Shown: positions 9,401 to 19,014 of the stretch, one piece after another
How the letters are laid out: every line of letters begins with the position of its first letter
Numbering within the stretch: the stretch's first letter is position 1
Assembly: GCF_000277125.1 (NCBI RefSeq)
Contig: NC_016946.1
Coordinates: 496,001 to 560,000 of the forward strand
Direction of reading: 5' to 3'
DNA: 64,000 nt
From: Mycobacterium intracellulare ATCC 13950
GTDB lineage: Bacteria; Actinomycetota; Actinomycetes; Mycobacteriales; Mycobacteriaceae
Program-made: the position numbers and the translations under genes
The notes under the pieces: model-generated
What the model was told of the DNA's origin: nothing
What the model saw: the letters and a program-made list of their open reading frames with translations, nothing else
Databases searched by the model: none

Positions 9401-10567
9401 CTAGCGGGCCGAAAGCCACGGGCCGAGCCGTCGCACCGCTTCCTCGATGTCGGCGGTGGGCCCCGCGAACGACAGCCGGACGAACGAATTGCCGCGGGTG
9501 GTATCGAAGTCGATGCCGGGCGCGATGGCGATGCCGGTCTCTTCCAACAGTTTCGAGCAGAACTCCATCGAGTTGTCGGTGAAGTCCGAGACGTCGGCGT
9601 ACACGTAGAACGCGCCGTCGGTGGGGGCCAGGCGCTCGACACCGATGCCGCGCAGCCCGTCGAGCAGCAGCGAGCGGTTGGTCGCGTAGTGGTGCAGGTG
9701 GCCGTCGGCTTCGGCGGTGGCCTCCGGGGTGAAGGCCGCCACCGCGGCCAGCTGCGAGAGCACGGGCGGGCAGATGGTGAAGTTGCCGGTGAGGCGATCC
9801 ACCGCGCGGCGTAACTCGGCCGGCACCAGCAGCCAGCCCAGCCGCCAGCCCGTCATCGCGTAGTACTTCGAAAAGCTGTTGACCACCACGGCATTTCGCG
9901 ATGTCTGCCACGCGCAGCTGGTCTGTGGCGCGCCCTCGTAGACCAGCCCGTGGTACACCTCGTCGCTGATCAGCCGCGCCCCGGAGGCGTCGCACCAGGC
10001 GGCGATCGCGGCCAGCTCCTCCGGCGCGATGACCGTTCCGGTGGGGTTGGCGGGGCTCGCCACGATGACGCCCTGCACCGGGGGGTCGAGCTCGGCGAGC
10101 ATCCGCGCGGTGGGCTGGAAGCGGGTCTGGGGCCCGCAGGGGATCTCCACGACCTCACATCCCAAGGCCGACAAGATGTTTCGGTAGCACGGATAGCCGG
10201 GGCTGGCCAGGGCCACCCGGTCGCCGGCGTCGAAGCAGGCCAGGAAGGTCAGCAGGAAGCCGCCCGAGGAGCCCGTGGTGATCACCACGGCGTCGGGTTC
10301 GACGTCGAGGCCGTGCTGGCGCCGGTAATCCGCGGCGATCGCGGCACGCAGCTCGGGGGTGCCCAGCGACACCGAGTAGCCCAGCTGGTTGGAATGCACG
10401 GCCGCCGCGGCGGCCGCGCGCACCGGCTCGGGCGCCCCGACGCTGGGCTGGCCCGCCGACAGGTTGACCAGATCGCCGTGGCTGCGCTGGCGTTCGGCGG
10501 CCGCCAACCAGACATCCATCACGTAGAACGGTGGGATGCCCGCGCGCAGCGAGACACGATCGGTCAC
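9401..10567 (-). CDS. aspB: PLP-dependent class I/II aminotransferase (Rv3565-like)
   Basis: 388 residues, fold-type I aminotransferase. Visible are the PLP-phosphate region TTGSSGGFLL, substrate loop SPANPTG, LISDEVYHGLVYEG and the Schiff-base lysine (Lys234) in NSFSKYYAMTGWRLGW. M. tuberculosis annotates it AspB, but its substrate is not established. GTG start overlaps the fadE33 stop (GTGA), so it is the last gene of the fadD3-fadE31-fadE32-fadE33 operon. This suggests a link to ring C/D metabolism that is unproven. Confidence 0.88.
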   Translation of the reverse strand: MTDRVSLRAGIPPFYVMDVWLAAAERQRSHGDLVNLSAGQPSVGAPEPVRAAAAAAVHSNQLGYSVSLGTPELRAAIAADYRRQHGLDVEPDAVVITTGSSGGFLLTFLACFDAGDRVALASPGYPCYRNILSALGCEVVEIPCGPQTRFQPTARMLAELDPPVQGVIVASPANPTGTVIAPEELAAIAAWCDASGARLISDEVYHGLVYEGAPQTSCAWQTSRNAVVVNSFSKYYAMTGWRLGWLLVPAELRRAVDRLTGNFTICPPVLSQLAAVAAFTPEATAEADGHLHHYATNRSLLLDGLRGIGVERLAPTDGAFYVYADVSDFTDNSMEFCSKLLEETGIAIAPGIDFDTTRGNSFVRLSFAGPTADIEEAVRRLGPWLSAR

Positions 10568-11514
10568 GGCGTGTTGAGTACCTCGGATTCCAGCCGGTTA
10601 AGCAGCTCCTGCGGCGTGTCCAGCAGGTGCGCGCTGCCGTGGGCGCGTTTGAAGTACAGGTGCATGTCGTGTTCCCACGTGATCGCGATGCCGCCGTGCA
10701 ACTGGATGCCCTCGGCGGCCACCGTGTTCAGCGCCTCGGTGGCGGCCAGCCGTGCCGCGGCGGCGTTGGTGGGTGAGGGGTCCTCACACGCGTCGGACAC
10801 GACGGCCTTCGCCGCGGCGACCGTGACATACAGGTCGGCCATTCGATGCTTGAGCGCCTGAAAGCTGCCGATCGGCCGGCCGAATTGCACTCGGTCCTTG
10901 GCGTATTCGACCGTCAGCTCCAGACAGCGTTCGGCGGCGCCGATCTGCTCGGCGGCCAGCAGGACGGCAGCCTTGTCCGCCAGGCCGGGATCCGCGCCGA
11001 TCGCCTCGGCCTCCTGCGGTTGCACCCGGGCCAGGCGCCGGGTCGGGTCCATGGTGGTGCCGGCCTGCGCGCTGAAGCGGGTCCACCTGCTCAGCCGGCC
11101 GTCCTCGACCGCGCACACGACGTCGGCGATGTCGCCGTTGACCACGTAGTCGGGATCGAGCACCAGCGCGCCGATCGCGGTGCCCTCGGCCAGGCCCGCC
11201 AGCGTCGCGGCGTCGGGCTCGGCGGCGCTCAGCAGCGCCAGCTCGGCCAGCGTGGTGCCCAGCAGCGGGGAGGGCACCAGGGCGCGGCCCAGCTCCTGCA
11301 AAACCGCTGCGGCGTCGGCCAATTCACCGCCGGCGCCGCCCAACTCCTCCGGTATCACCAGGGCCGCGGCGCCGACCTGCTCGCACAGCAGCCGCCAGAG
11401 CGATTCGTCGTAGCCGCGGTCGGACTCCATGGCGGCGCGCACCGCCGCCGGGCCGGCGTGCTTGGCGACCAGCGCGGCGACGGTCTCGCGGAGCAGCTCG
11501 CGTTCTTCAGTCAT
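10564..11514 (-). CDS. fadE33: Acyl-CoA dehydrogenase FadE33
   Basis: 316-residue short acyl-CoA dehydrogenase subunit with a weakly conserved N-terminal half and a recognisable C-terminal bundle (KDRVQFGRPIGSFQALKHRMADLY, then IQLHGGIAITWEHDMHLYFKRAH). Such short subunits pair with a full-length partner as alpha2beta2 heterotetramers in mycobacterial sterol catabolism. Position after fadE31 and fadE32 suggests work on ring C/D-derived acyl-CoAs. Start at ATG 11514, 48 bases after the fadE32 stop. Confidence 0.92.
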   Translation of the reverse strand: MTEERELLRETVAALVAKHAGPAAVRAAMESDRGYDESLWRLLCEQVGAAALVIPEELGGAGGELADAAAVLQELGRALVPSPLLGTTLAELALLSAAEPDAATLAGLAEGTAIGALVLDPDYVVNGDIADVVCAVEDGRLSRWTRFSAQAGTTMDPTRRLARVQPQEAEAIGADPGLADKAAVLLAAEQIGAAERCLELTVEYAKDRVQFGRPIGSFQALKHRMADLYVTVAAAKAVVSDACEDPSPTNAAAARLAATEALNTVAAEGIQLHGGIAITWEHDMHLYFKRAHGSAHLLDTPQELLNRLESEVLNTP

Positions 11515-11562
11515 GGGCGCCGCTCCTTCTCATCGCTAGGCTCTGCATCGTCGCGGCGCGAG

Positions 11563-12507
11563 TCACAGCGCCTCCAGCACTCGTCGCCGATGTTCTTCCG
11601 GTGTGCCCCAGGCGGATCGCAGGGCCTGCACCCGCAGCAGCAACAGCGACAGGTCGTGTTCCTGGGTGAACCCGATCGCGCCGTGGGTCTGCAGCGCCGA
11701 CCGCGCGGCCAGCAGGCCCGCGTCGGCGGCCGCCGCCTTGGCCGCGCTCACGTCCCGGGGGTCCAGCGTCAGCGCCGCGCCGTGCACCAGCGGCCGGGCC
11801 AGTTCGATGGCGATGTGCACGTCGGCGAGCTTGTGCTTGATCGCCTGATACGAGCCGATCACCCGGCCGAACTGGGTGCGTTGCTTGGCGTAGTCGACGG
11901 CGGCGTCGCGCAGCGCCTCGGCGGCGCCGACCAGTTGCGCGGCGGTACCCAGCGTGCCGAACTCGTAGGCGCGCTTGACGTCTGCTTCCCAAGCGGAGCC
12001 GGCCGGGGTCACGTCATACAGGTGGCGGCTGGGGTCGACGGACTCGTGCTCTTCCCCCGCGGTGGCTTCGGTGACCCCCTCGTTACCGGCCAGCAGCACC
12101 AGGTTCGCCACGTCGGCGTCGACGGCCCGCGGCACCCGCGGCGGCAGCGCGACCGTGGCGATCAGCTCGCCGGACGCGAGCCCGGCGCACCGCTCGGCGT
12201 GATCGTCGGAGTCGAGCAATACCGGTGCCACGGCGATGGATTCGACCACGGGGCCCGGGACGCACCAGCGCCCGAGGCGTTCGAGGGCGAGGACGAGGTC
12301 GATCGGGTCCGCCCCGATGCCGTCGAATTTCTCCGGCACGGCCAAGGCGGTGACACCCAAGTTGGCCAGCTGTTCCCACACCTTGCGGCCCGGCGCGGTG
12401 TCGCCCGCCGCCCACGCCCGCACGGCGCTGGGCAGGTCCGCCGAGCCGAGCGCGGCGTCGATGCTGGCCGCGAAGTCACGCTGCTGTTCGTCTAGCGCAA
12501 ATCTCAC
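11563..12507 (-). CDS. fadE32: Acyl-CoA dehydrogenase FadE32
   Basis: 314 residues. The frame is open further upstream, but GTG at 12507 overlaps the fadE31 stop (GTGA) and gives the family N terminus (V/M)RFALDEQQRDFAASIDAALG. C-terminal motifs are KQRTQFGRVIGSYQAIKHKLAD and LQTHGAIGFTQEHDLSLLLLR. A likely heterotetramer partner of FadE31. Loss of fadE32 in M. tuberculosis impairs metabolism of the methyl-oxo-octanedioate (MOODA) intermediate left after ring C opening. Part of the KstR2-controlled fadD3 operon. Confidence 0.93.
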   Translation of the reverse strand: MRFALDEQQRDFAASIDAALGSADLPSAVRAWAAGDTAPGRKVWEQLANLGVTALAVPEKFDGIGADPIDLVLALERLGRWCVPGPVVESIAVAPVLLDSDDHAERCAGLASGELIATVALPPRVPRAVDADVANLVLLAGNEGVTEATAGEEHESVDPSRHLYDVTPAGSAWEADVKRAYEFGTLGTAAQLVGAAEALRDAAVDYAKQRTQFGRVIGSYQAIKHKLADVHIAIELARPLVHGAALTLDPRDVSAAKAAAADAGLLAARSALQTHGAIGFTQEHDLSLLLLRVQALRSAWGTPEEHRRRVLEAL

Positions 12508-13649
12508 TTCTTGCCCCCGGACTTCTCGCGCGGCAGGCCCAGCAACCGCTCGGAGATGATGTTGCGCTGAATTTCGTTGGTGCCGGCATAGATCGGGCCG
12601 CCCAGCGCGAACAGCAGACCTTCGGTCCACGGGCCGGCAAGCTCCCCGTCCGCGGCCAGGATGTCGAGCGCGGTCTGGTGCAGTTCGACGTCGAGGTCGG
12701 ACCAGAACACTTTGGTCACCGACGATTCGGCGCCCAGCTCACCACCGAGTGCCAGTCTGGTCACCGTGCCGAAGGTCTGCAGCCGGTAGGCCTGCGCCTT
12801 GATCCAGCCGTCGGCGACCCGGTCGGCGAACGCGGCCGGTGCGCCGGCCTCCTTCCAAAGCTGCACCAACCGTTCCGCCGTCGCCAGGAAGCGGGCCGGG
12901 CTGCGCAGCGACATGCCGCGTTCGTTGCTCGACGTGCTCATCGCCGCCCGCCAGCCCTCGTGCGGGGTGCCGATCACGTCCTCGTCGGGGACGAAGACGT
13001 CGTCGAGGAAGATCTCGCCGAATCCGGTGTCGCCGCCCAGTTGGACGATCGGCCGCACGGTCACGCCCTTGGCCTTCAGGTCGAACATGAAGTAGGTCAG
13101 CCCGTTATGGCGCTCGGCGCCAGGGTCGGAGCGGAACAGCCCGAATCCCCGCTCGGCGAACGGCGCCCGTGAGCTCCAGATCTTCTGCCCGTTGAGCAGC
13201 CAGCCGCCGTCGGTCGCCGTCGCGGTGGACCGCAGCGACGCCAGGTCGCTGCCCGATTCGGGCTCGGACCACGCCTGCGCCCAGATCTCCTCGCCGCTGG
13301 CCATTTTGGGCAGGATCCGGTCGCGCTGCTCTTCGGTGCCGTGCGCAAACAGCGTCGGGGCCAGCATCGAGGTGCCGTTGGCGCTGGCCCGGCCGGGCGC
13401 CCCGGCACGGAAGTACTCCTCTTCGAACACCACCCAGTGCAGCAGCGGCGCGTCGCGGCCGCCGTAGCGCTTCGGCCAGGTGATCACCGAAAGCCCGGAG
13501 TCGAACAGCACCCGGTCCCAATGCCGGTGCTGCTCAAAGCCTTCGGCGTTGTCGTATGACTTCGTCGGGATCGACTGGGCATTGGCCGACAAGAATTCCC
13601 GGACCTCGGCCTGGAAAGCCAAGGTGTCGTCGTCTAGATCCAGATCCAT
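12504..13649 (-). CDS. fadE31: Acyl-CoA dehydrogenase FadE31
   Basis: 381-residue full-length acyl-CoA dehydrogenase: N-terminal helices, then AWSEPESGSDLASLRSTA and GQKIWSSRAPFAERG, and the C-terminal GGPIYAGTNEIQRNIISERLLGLPRE. It contains the FAD contacts lacking in its short partners FadE32/FadE33 and probably forms the catalytic subunit with them. Coupled to fadD3 (TGATG overlap) and fadE32 (GTGA overlap). Confidence 0.93.
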   Translation of the reverse strand: MDLDLDDDTLAFQAEVREFLSANAQSIPTKSYDNAEGFEQHRHWDRVLFDSGLSVITWPKRYGGRDAPLLHWVVFEEEYFRAGAPGRASANGTSMLAPTLFAHGTEEQRDRILPKMASGEEIWAQAWSEPESGSDLASLRSTATATDGGWLLNGQKIWSSRAPFAERGFGLFRSDPGAERHNGLTYFMFDLKAKGVTVRPIVQLGGDTGFGEIFLDDVFVPDEDVIGTPHEGWRAAMSTSSNERGMSLRSPARFLATAERLVQLWKEAGAPAAFADRVADGWIKAQAYRLQTFGTVTRLALGGELGAESSVTKVFWSDLDVELHQTALDILAADGELAGPWTEGLLFALGGPIYAGTNEIQRNIISERLLGLPREKSGGKK

Positions 13650-15184
13650 CAGTCCAGCTCTCGCAGTTGTGGTTTGAGCACCTTGCCGCCGGCATTGCGC
13701 GGCAACGCGTCGACGAACCGCACCGACCTCGGTGTCTTGAAGTTCGCCAAATGCTCACGGGTGTATGCGATCACAGAATGTTCGTCGAGTTGTGCCCCCG
13801 GGCGGGTGACCAGAAACGCCCGGCCGACTTCGCCGAGTCGCTCGTCGGGAACCCCGATCACCGCCGCATCGGCCACACCGTCGAGCCGGGCCAGCACCTG
13901 CTCGATCTCGGCGGGGTACACGTTGAATCCCCCGCAGATGTACATGTCCTTGAGCCGGTCGGTGATGCGCAGGTTGCCGGCCGCGTCCAGCACACCGATG
14001 TCACCGGTGTGCAGCCAACCGTCGGCATCGATGGCGGCGGCGGTGGCCGCCGGGTCGTCGAGGTAGCCCAGCATCACGTTGGGCCCACGCAGCAACACCT
14101 CTCCCGATTCGCCGGATTCCCCGGCGTCGATGCGTAATTCGAAGTCGGCGAACGGGCGCCCGCAGGTGGTGGCGACGGTGACCGCGTCGTCGTCGGCGCG
14201 GCACATGGTTCCCATGCCGTTGGCCTCGGTGAGGCCGTAAGCCGTCAGCACGATGTCGATGTCGAGTTCGGACTGCATGCGCTCGACCAACACGACCGGC
14301 ACGGTGGCCGCCCCCGTCACCGCGAAGCGCAGCGAGCTCAGGTCGTAATCGCCACGAGCCGGATGATCGAGCAGGGTCTGGTAAATCGTTGGCGGACCGG
14401 GCAATACGGTGATGCGGTGTTGCTCGATCGCCCGCAGCGCGCGCAGCGGGTCGAAGGTGAGGTGGGGGATCAGCGTCGCGCCGGTCTGCAGGCACGCCAG
14501 GATGCCGGCCTTGTAGCCGAAGTTGTGAAAGAACGGGTTGATGCACAGGTAGCGGTCGTCGGCGGTGATCTTGCCGTTGGCGGCCCACGACGCCGAGGCC
14601 GACAGCGACTGCCGGTGCGCGCACAGCACGCCCTTGCTGCGGCCGGTGGTGCCCGACGTGAACAGGATGTCGCTGACGTCGTCGGGTGTGACCGCCGCGG
14701 CCCGGGCGGCCACCGCGTCGAGATCGGCGCCGCCGGCGATGAATTCGTCCCAGGTGCCATCCGCGGCATCGATCGGTATCCGCACGATGTGCCGCAGCGC
14801 GGGCAGCGCCGCCCGATCCAGGTCGGCGACGCGGTCGTTGCCCAGGAACTCGCCCATGCCGAACAGCACCGGCGCCTCGACGCGGGCCAGGATGTCACCG
14901 GCCTCCGCGGCGGTGTAGCGGGTGTTCAGCGGGACCATCGCGGCGCCGGCGTGGTGGATCGCCAGGCAGGCCACCACCCAATGCCAGGTGTTGGGGGACC
15001 AGATCGCCACCCGGTCGCCGGGCTGCACGCCCAGCGCGATCAGCGCCGCCGCCGCCCGGTGCACCTCGTCGCGCAACGCCGCGGCGGTGAACGACCGGTC
15101 CTCGGTGACCAACGCGTCGTGATCGGGGAGTTGGCGCGCGAAACGATCCAGCGCCGCGGGCACGGTGCGGGGATCGGTGGTCAT
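13649..15184 (-). CDS. fadD3: HIP-CoA ligase FadD3
   Basis: 511-residue ANL-family acyl-CoA synthetase. It activates HIP, the bicyclic propanoate left after rings A/B are removed, to HIP-CoA, which is also the KstR2 inducer. Visible are the P-loop FTSGTTGRSKGV (about residue 175), TAYGLTEANG, the hinge region GWLHTGDIGVLD...DRLKDMYICGGFNVYPAEIE and the C-terminal catalytic lysine in NAGGKVLKP. Divergent from fadE30 across a KstR2 box; first gene of the leftward operon. Confidence 0.95.
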   Translation of the reverse strand: MTTDPRTVPAALDRFARQLPDHDALVTEDRSFTAAALRDEVHRAAAALIALGVQPGDRVAIWSPNTWHWVVACLAIHHAGAAMVPLNTRYTAAEAGDILARVEAPVLFGMGEFLGNDRVADLDRAALPALRHIVRIPIDAADGTWDEFIAGGADLDAVAARAAAVTPDDVSDILFTSGTTGRSKGVLCAHRQSLSASASWAANGKITADDRYLCINPFFHNFGYKAGILACLQTGATLIPHLTFDPLRALRAIEQHRITVLPGPPTIYQTLLDHPARGDYDLSSLRFAVTGAATVPVVLVERMQSELDIDIVLTAYGLTEANGMGTMCRADDDAVTVATTCGRPFADFELRIDAGESGESGEVLLRGPNVMLGYLDDPAATAAAIDADGWLHTGDIGVLDAAGNLRITDRLKDMYICGGFNVYPAEIEQVLARLDGVADAAVIGVPDERLGEVGRAFLVTRPGAQLDEHSVIAYTREHLANFKTPRSVRFVDALPRNAGGKVLKPQLRELD

Positions 15185-15212
15185 CGGCGCTTCTCCTACG
15201 GCGGCCTAACAA

Positions 15213-15226
15213 AGCAAGTGCTTGGT
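15213..15226. promoter_or_regulatory. KstR2 operator (fadD3/fadE30)
   Basis: AGCAAGTGCTTGGT fits ANCAAGNNCTTGNT at all fixed bases. It sits 29 bases from the fadD3 start and 17 from the fadE30 start, so one site can control both operons. Confidence 0.88.
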
Positions 15227-15243
15227 AGGTTAGCCTACAAGGC

Positions 15244-16392
15244 ATGCAGGACGTCGAGGAGTTCCGGGCCGAGGTCCGCTCTTGGCTCGCCGACAATCTG
15301 GTCGGTGAATTCGCAGCTCTCAAGGGTCTCGGGGGCCCCGGCCGCGAGCACGAGGCCTTCGAGGAACGCCGGGCCTGGAACCAGCATCTCGCCAAGGCCG
15401 GACTGACCTGCCTGGGCTGGCCGGTCGAACACGGCGGCCGCGGCCTGTCCACCGCGCACCGGGTGGCGTTCTACGAGGAGTACGCCCGCGCCGACGCCCC
15501 GGACAAGGTCAACCACTTCGGCGAGGAGCTGCTGGGGCCGACGCTGATCGCGTTCGGGACACCCGAGCAGCAGCAGCGTTTCCTGCCCAAGATCCTCGAT
15601 GTCACCGAGCTGTGGTGCCAGGGCTATTCGGAACCCGGCGCCGGCAGCGACCTGGCCAACGTGGCGACCACCGCCGAACTCGACGGCGACCACTGGGTGA
15701 TCAACGGCCAGAAGGTCTGGACGTCGCTGGCGCATTGGGCGCAGTGGTGCTTCGTGGTCGCGCGCACCGAGAAGGGCTCCAAGCGGCACGCTGGGTTGTC
15801 GTATCTGCTGGTGCCGCTGGACCAGCCGGGCGTGGAAGTGCGGCCGATCATCCAGCTGACCGGCGACTCGGAATTCAACGAGGTGTTCTTCGACGACGCC
15901 CGCACCGAGGCCAACCTGGTGGTCGGCGAGCCCGGTGACGGCTGGCGGGTCGCGATGGGCACGCTGACGTTCGAGCGCGGCGTCTCGACGCTCGGGCAAC
16001 AAATCCGTTACGCCCGTGAGCTTTCCAACCTCGCCGAGCTCGCCCAGCGGACCGGCGCGGCTGACGACCCGTTCATCCGCGAGCGGCTGACCCGGGCGTG
16101 GACGGGCCTGCGGGCCATGCGTTCGTACGCGCTGGCCACGATGGACGTCGAGCAGCCGGGCCAGGACAACGTGTCGAAGCTGTTGTGGGCCAACTGGCAT
16201 CGCGATCTGGGCGAGCTGGCGATGGACGTCGTCGGCAAGCCGGGCCTGACCCTGGCCGACGGCGAGTTCGACGAGTGGCAGCGGCTGTTCCTGTTCAGCC
16301 GCGCCGACACCATCTACGGCGGGTCCAACGAGATCCAGCGCAACATCATCGCCGAGCGGGTGCTCGGCCTACCCCGAGAGGTTAAGGGATGA
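15244..16392 (+). CDS. fadE30: Acyl-CoA dehydrogenase FadE30
   Basis: 382-residue full-length acyl-CoA dehydrogenase acting early in HIP-CoA side-chain beta-oxidation. Motifs: QGYSEPGAGSDLANVAT, GQKVWTSLAHWAQW, FNEVFFDDARTEANLVVGEPGDGWRVAMGTL and the C-terminal YGGSNEIQRNIIAERVLGLPRE. ATG start lies close to the KstR2 box with no clear Shine-Dalgarno sequence. The stop overlaps the ipdF start (ATGA). Confidence 0.94.
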   Translation: MQDVEEFRAEVRSWLADNLVGEFAALKGLGGPGREHEAFEERRAWNQHLAKAGLTCLGWPVEHGGRGLSTAHRVAFYEEYARADAPDKVNHFGEELLGPTLIAFGTPEQQQRFLPKILDVTELWCQGYSEPGAGSDLANVATTAELDGDHWVINGQKVWTSLAHWAQWCFVVARTEKGSKRHAGLSYLLVPLDQPGVEVRPIIQLTGDSEFNEVFFDDARTEANLVVGEPGDGWRVAMGTLTFERGVSTLGQQIRYARELSNLAELAQRTGAADDPFIRERLTRAWTGLRAMRSYALATMDVEQPGQDNVSKLLWANWHRDLGELAMDVVGKPGLTLADGEFDEWQRLFLFSRADTIYGGSNEIQRNIIAERVLGLPREVKG

Positions 16393-17177
16393 GTCTGTCC
16401 GAAGCTCCCAAAGAGATTGCCGGACATGGACTTCTGCAGGGCAAGGTGGTGGTCGTGACGGCCGCCGCCGGCACCGGGATCGGCGCGGCGACCGCGCGGC
16501 GGGCGTTGGCCGAGGGTGCCGACGTGGTGATCTCCGACCACCACGAACGGCGCCTGGGGGAGACGGCCGAGCAGCTCGCCGCGCTGGGGCAGGGCCGCGT
16601 CGAGCACGTGGTCTGCGACGTGACCTCGACCGCTCAAGTCGACGCCCTCATCGCGTCGACCACCGCTCGGATGGGCCGGATCGACGTGCTGGTCAACAAC
16701 GCCGGGCTCGGCGGACAGACGCCGGTCGTCGACATGACCGACGAGGAATGGGATCGCGTCCTCAACGTGACGTTGACGTCGGTGCTGCGTGCCACGCGCG
16801 CGGCGCTGCGCTACTTCCGCGAGGCACCACACGGCGGCGTCATAGTCAACAACGCCAGCGTCCTGGGCTGGCGGGCCCAGCACTCGCAGTCGCACTACGC
16901 GGCCGCCAAGGCCGGCGTGATGGCCCTGACCCGATGCAGCGCAATCGAAGCCGCCGAGTATGGGGTACGGATCAACGCGGTGTCGCCGAGCATCGCGCGG
17001 CACAAGTTTCTGGAGAAGACGTCGTCGGCCGATCTGCTCGACCGGCTGTCGGCGGGCGAGGCCTTCGGCCGCGCCGCCGAGCCGTGGGAGGTCGCGGCCA
17101 CCATCGCCTTCCTCGCCAGCGACTACTCCAGCTACCTGACCGGCGAGGTCATCTCGGTATCCAGTCAGCACCCGTGA
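16389..17177 (+). CDS. ipdF: Short-chain dehydrogenase IpdF
   Basis: 262-residue classical SDR with a cofactor motif starting TAAAGTGIGAATARRAL, NNAGLGG, and an active site of Ser in NNASVLGW and YAAAK. IpdF interconverts the 5-hydroxy and 5-keto forms of HIP-CoA. Translationally coupled to fadE30 in a KstR2-controlled unit. The PPE gene that separates this operon from kstR2 in M. tuberculosis is missing. Confidence 0.92.
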   Translation: MSLSEAPKEIAGHGLLQGKVVVVTAAAGTGIGAATARRALAEGADVVISDHHERRLGETAEQLAALGQGRVEHVVCDVTSTAQVDALIASTTARMGRIDVLVNNAGLGGQTPVVDMTDEEWDRVLNVTLTSVLRATRAALRYFREAPHGGVIVNNASVLGWRAQHSQSHYAAAKAGVMALTRCSAIEAAEYGVRINAVSPSIARHKFLEKTSSADLLDRLSAGEAFGRAAEPWEVAATIAFLASDYSSYLTGEVISVSSQHP

Positions 17178-17195
17178 GAGCCGGCCCGCTGGCCA

Positions 17196-17209
17196 AGCAA
17201 GCGCTTGGT
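17196..17209. promoter_or_regulatory. KstR2 operator upstream of kstR2
   Basis: AGCAAGCGCTTGGT matches ANCAAGNNCTTGNT completely; it ends 15 bases before the kstR2 GTG, as expected for autoregulation. Confidence 0.88.
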
Positions 17210-17224
17210 TGATACTCTGGTCGG

Positions 17225-17827
17225 GTGGACCGAGTGACCGGTCAGGCCAACAGCCGGCGAGACGAGTTGCTGGAGCTTGCCGCGACCATGTTCGCCGAGC
17301 GCGGGCTGCGCGCCACCACGGTGCGCGACATCGCCGACAGCGCCGGCATCCTGTCGGGCAGCCTGTACCACCACTTCTCGTCCAAAGAGGAGATGGTCGA
17401 CGAGCTCTTGCGCAGCTTCCTGGACTGGTTGTTCGCCCGGTACCGCGAGATCGTGGACGGCGAGGCCAACCCGCTGGAGCGGCTCAAGGGGCTGTTCATG
17501 GCGTCGTTCGAGGCGATCGAGCACCGGCACGCGCAGGTCGTCATCTACCAGGACGAAGCCCAGCGGCTGTTGTCACAGCCCCGGTTCTCCTACATCGAGG
17601 ACATGAACCGGCAACAGCGCAAGATGTGGCTCGAGCTGCTCCATCAGGGCGTCGACGAGGGCTACTTCCGTCCCGATCTCGACGTCGACCTTGTCTACCG
17701 CTTCATCCGTGACACCACGTGGGTGTCGGTGCGCTGGTATCAGCCCGGCGGTCCGCTCACCGCGCAGCAGGTGGGTCAGCAATACCTCGCCATCGTTCTT
17801 GGCGGGATCACCAAAGAAGGAGTCTGA
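17225..17827 (+). CDS. kstR2: TetR-family repressor KstR2
   Basis: 200 residues, identical in length to M. tuberculosis KstR2. The helix-turn-helix is at about residues 13-58 (FAERGLRATTVRDIADSAG...SGSLYHHFSSKEEM). KstR2 represses the ring C/D (HIP) genes and releases DNA on binding HIP-CoA. GTG start. fadA6 follows after one base, so they are cotranscribed. Its operator lies upstream, and two others in the window (15213, 24005) match. Confidence 0.95.
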   Translation: MDRVTGQANSRRDELLELAATMFAERGLRATTVRDIADSAGILSGSLYHHFSSKEEMVDELLRSFLDWLFARYREIVDGEANPLERLKGLFMASFEAIEHRHAQVVIYQDEAQRLLSQPRFSYIEDMNRQQRKMWLELLHQGVDEGYFRPDLDVDLVYRFIRDTTWVSVRWYQPGGPLTAQQVGQQYLAIVLGGITKEGV

Positions 17828-17828
17828 A

Positions 17829-18989
17829 ATGCCAGAGGCCTACGTCATCGACGCCGTGCGTACCGCGGTCGGCAAGCGCGGCGGATCGCTGGCCGGAGTG
17901 CATCCGGTCGACCTGGGTGCGCTGGGATGGCGCGGACTGCTCGACCGGGTCGACGTCGACCCCGCCGCAGTCGACGACGTGATCGCCGGCTGCGTCGATG
18001 CCATCGGGGCGCAGGCCGGCAACATCGCGCGCCTCTCCTGGCTGGCCGCGGGCTACCCCGAAGAGGTGCCCGGCGTTACCGTCGACCGCCAGTGCGGCTC
18101 CAGTCAGCAGGCCATTTCCTTTGGCGCACAGGCGATTATGTCCGGCACCGCCGACCTCATCGCCGCCGGGGGCGTGCAGAACATGAGCCAGATCCCGATC
18201 TCGTCGGCCATGACCGTCGGCGAGCAGTTCGGCTTCACCTCCCCGACCAACGAGTCCAAGCAGTGGCTGCATCGCTACGGCGACCAGGAGATCTCGCAGT
18301 TTCGCGGCTCGGAGCTGATCGCCGAGAAGTGGAACCTGTCGCGCGAAGAGATGGAGCGATACGCGCTGACCAGTCACGAGCGCGCGTTCGCGGCGATCCG
18401 GGGCGGCCACTTCGACAACGAAATCATCACCGTGGAAACCGAATCCGGGCCGTTCCGGGTCGACGAGGGCCCGCGCGAATCGTCGCTGGAGAAGATGGCC
18501 GGCCTCAAGCCTCTGGTCGAGGGCGGCCGGCTGACGGCGGCCATGGCCAGCCAGATCTCCGACGGGGCCAGCGCGGTGCTGCTGGCGTCCGAGCGGGCCG
18601 TCAAGGAGCACAACCTGACTCCGCGGGCCCGCATCCACCACATCAGCGCACGCGCGGCCGACCCGGTCTTCATGCTGACCGGGCCGATTCCGGCGACCCG
18701 CTACGCGCTGGACAAGACCGGGCTGTCGATCGACGACATCGACACCGTCGAGATCAACGAGGCGTTCGCCCCGGTGGTCTTGGCCTGGCTCAAGGAAGTC
18801 AAGGCGGACCCGGAGAAGGTCAACCCCAACGGCGGGGCGATCGCGCTCGGACATCCGCTGGGCGCCACCGGCGCCAAGCTGTTCACCACCATGCTCAACG
18901 AGCTCGAGCGCACCGGCGGCCGCTACGGCCTGCAGACGATGTGTGAGGGCGGGGGCACCGCCAACGTCACCATCATCGAGCGGCTGTAG
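17829..18989 (+). CDS. fadA6: Acetyl-CoA acetyltransferase FadA6
   Basis: 386-residue thiolase of the HIP pathway. Nucleophile Cys in VDRQCGSSQQA (about residue 92), the His motif [16 protein letters not shown] and the second Cys in TMCEGGGTANVTIIERL. ATG at 17829 follows GAAGGAG; longer in-frame starts would overlap kstR2. In M. tuberculosis this gene is followed by Rv3555c and fdxB, which are not present here. Confidence 0.94.
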   Translation: MPEAYVIDAVRTAVGKRGGSLAGVHPVDLGALGWRGLLDRVDVDPAAVDDVIAGCVDAIGAQAGNIARLSWLAAGYPEEVPGVTVDRQCGSSQQAISFGAQAIMSGTADLIAAGGVQNMSQIPISSAMTVGEQFGFTSPTNESKQWLHRYGDQEISQFRGSELIAEKWNLSREEMERYALTSHERAFAAIRGGHFDNEIITVETESGPFRVDEGPRESSLEKMAGLKPLVEGGRLTAAMASQISDGASAVLLASERAVKEHNLTPRARIHHISARAADPVFMLTGPIPATRYALDKTGLSIDDIDTVEINEAFAPVVLAWLKEVKADPEKVNPNGGAIALGHPLGATGAKLFTTMLNELERTGGRYGLQTMCEGGGTANVTIIERL

Positions 18990-19014
18990 CTCGCTCGGCC
19001 TTCTCGCCGCTCGG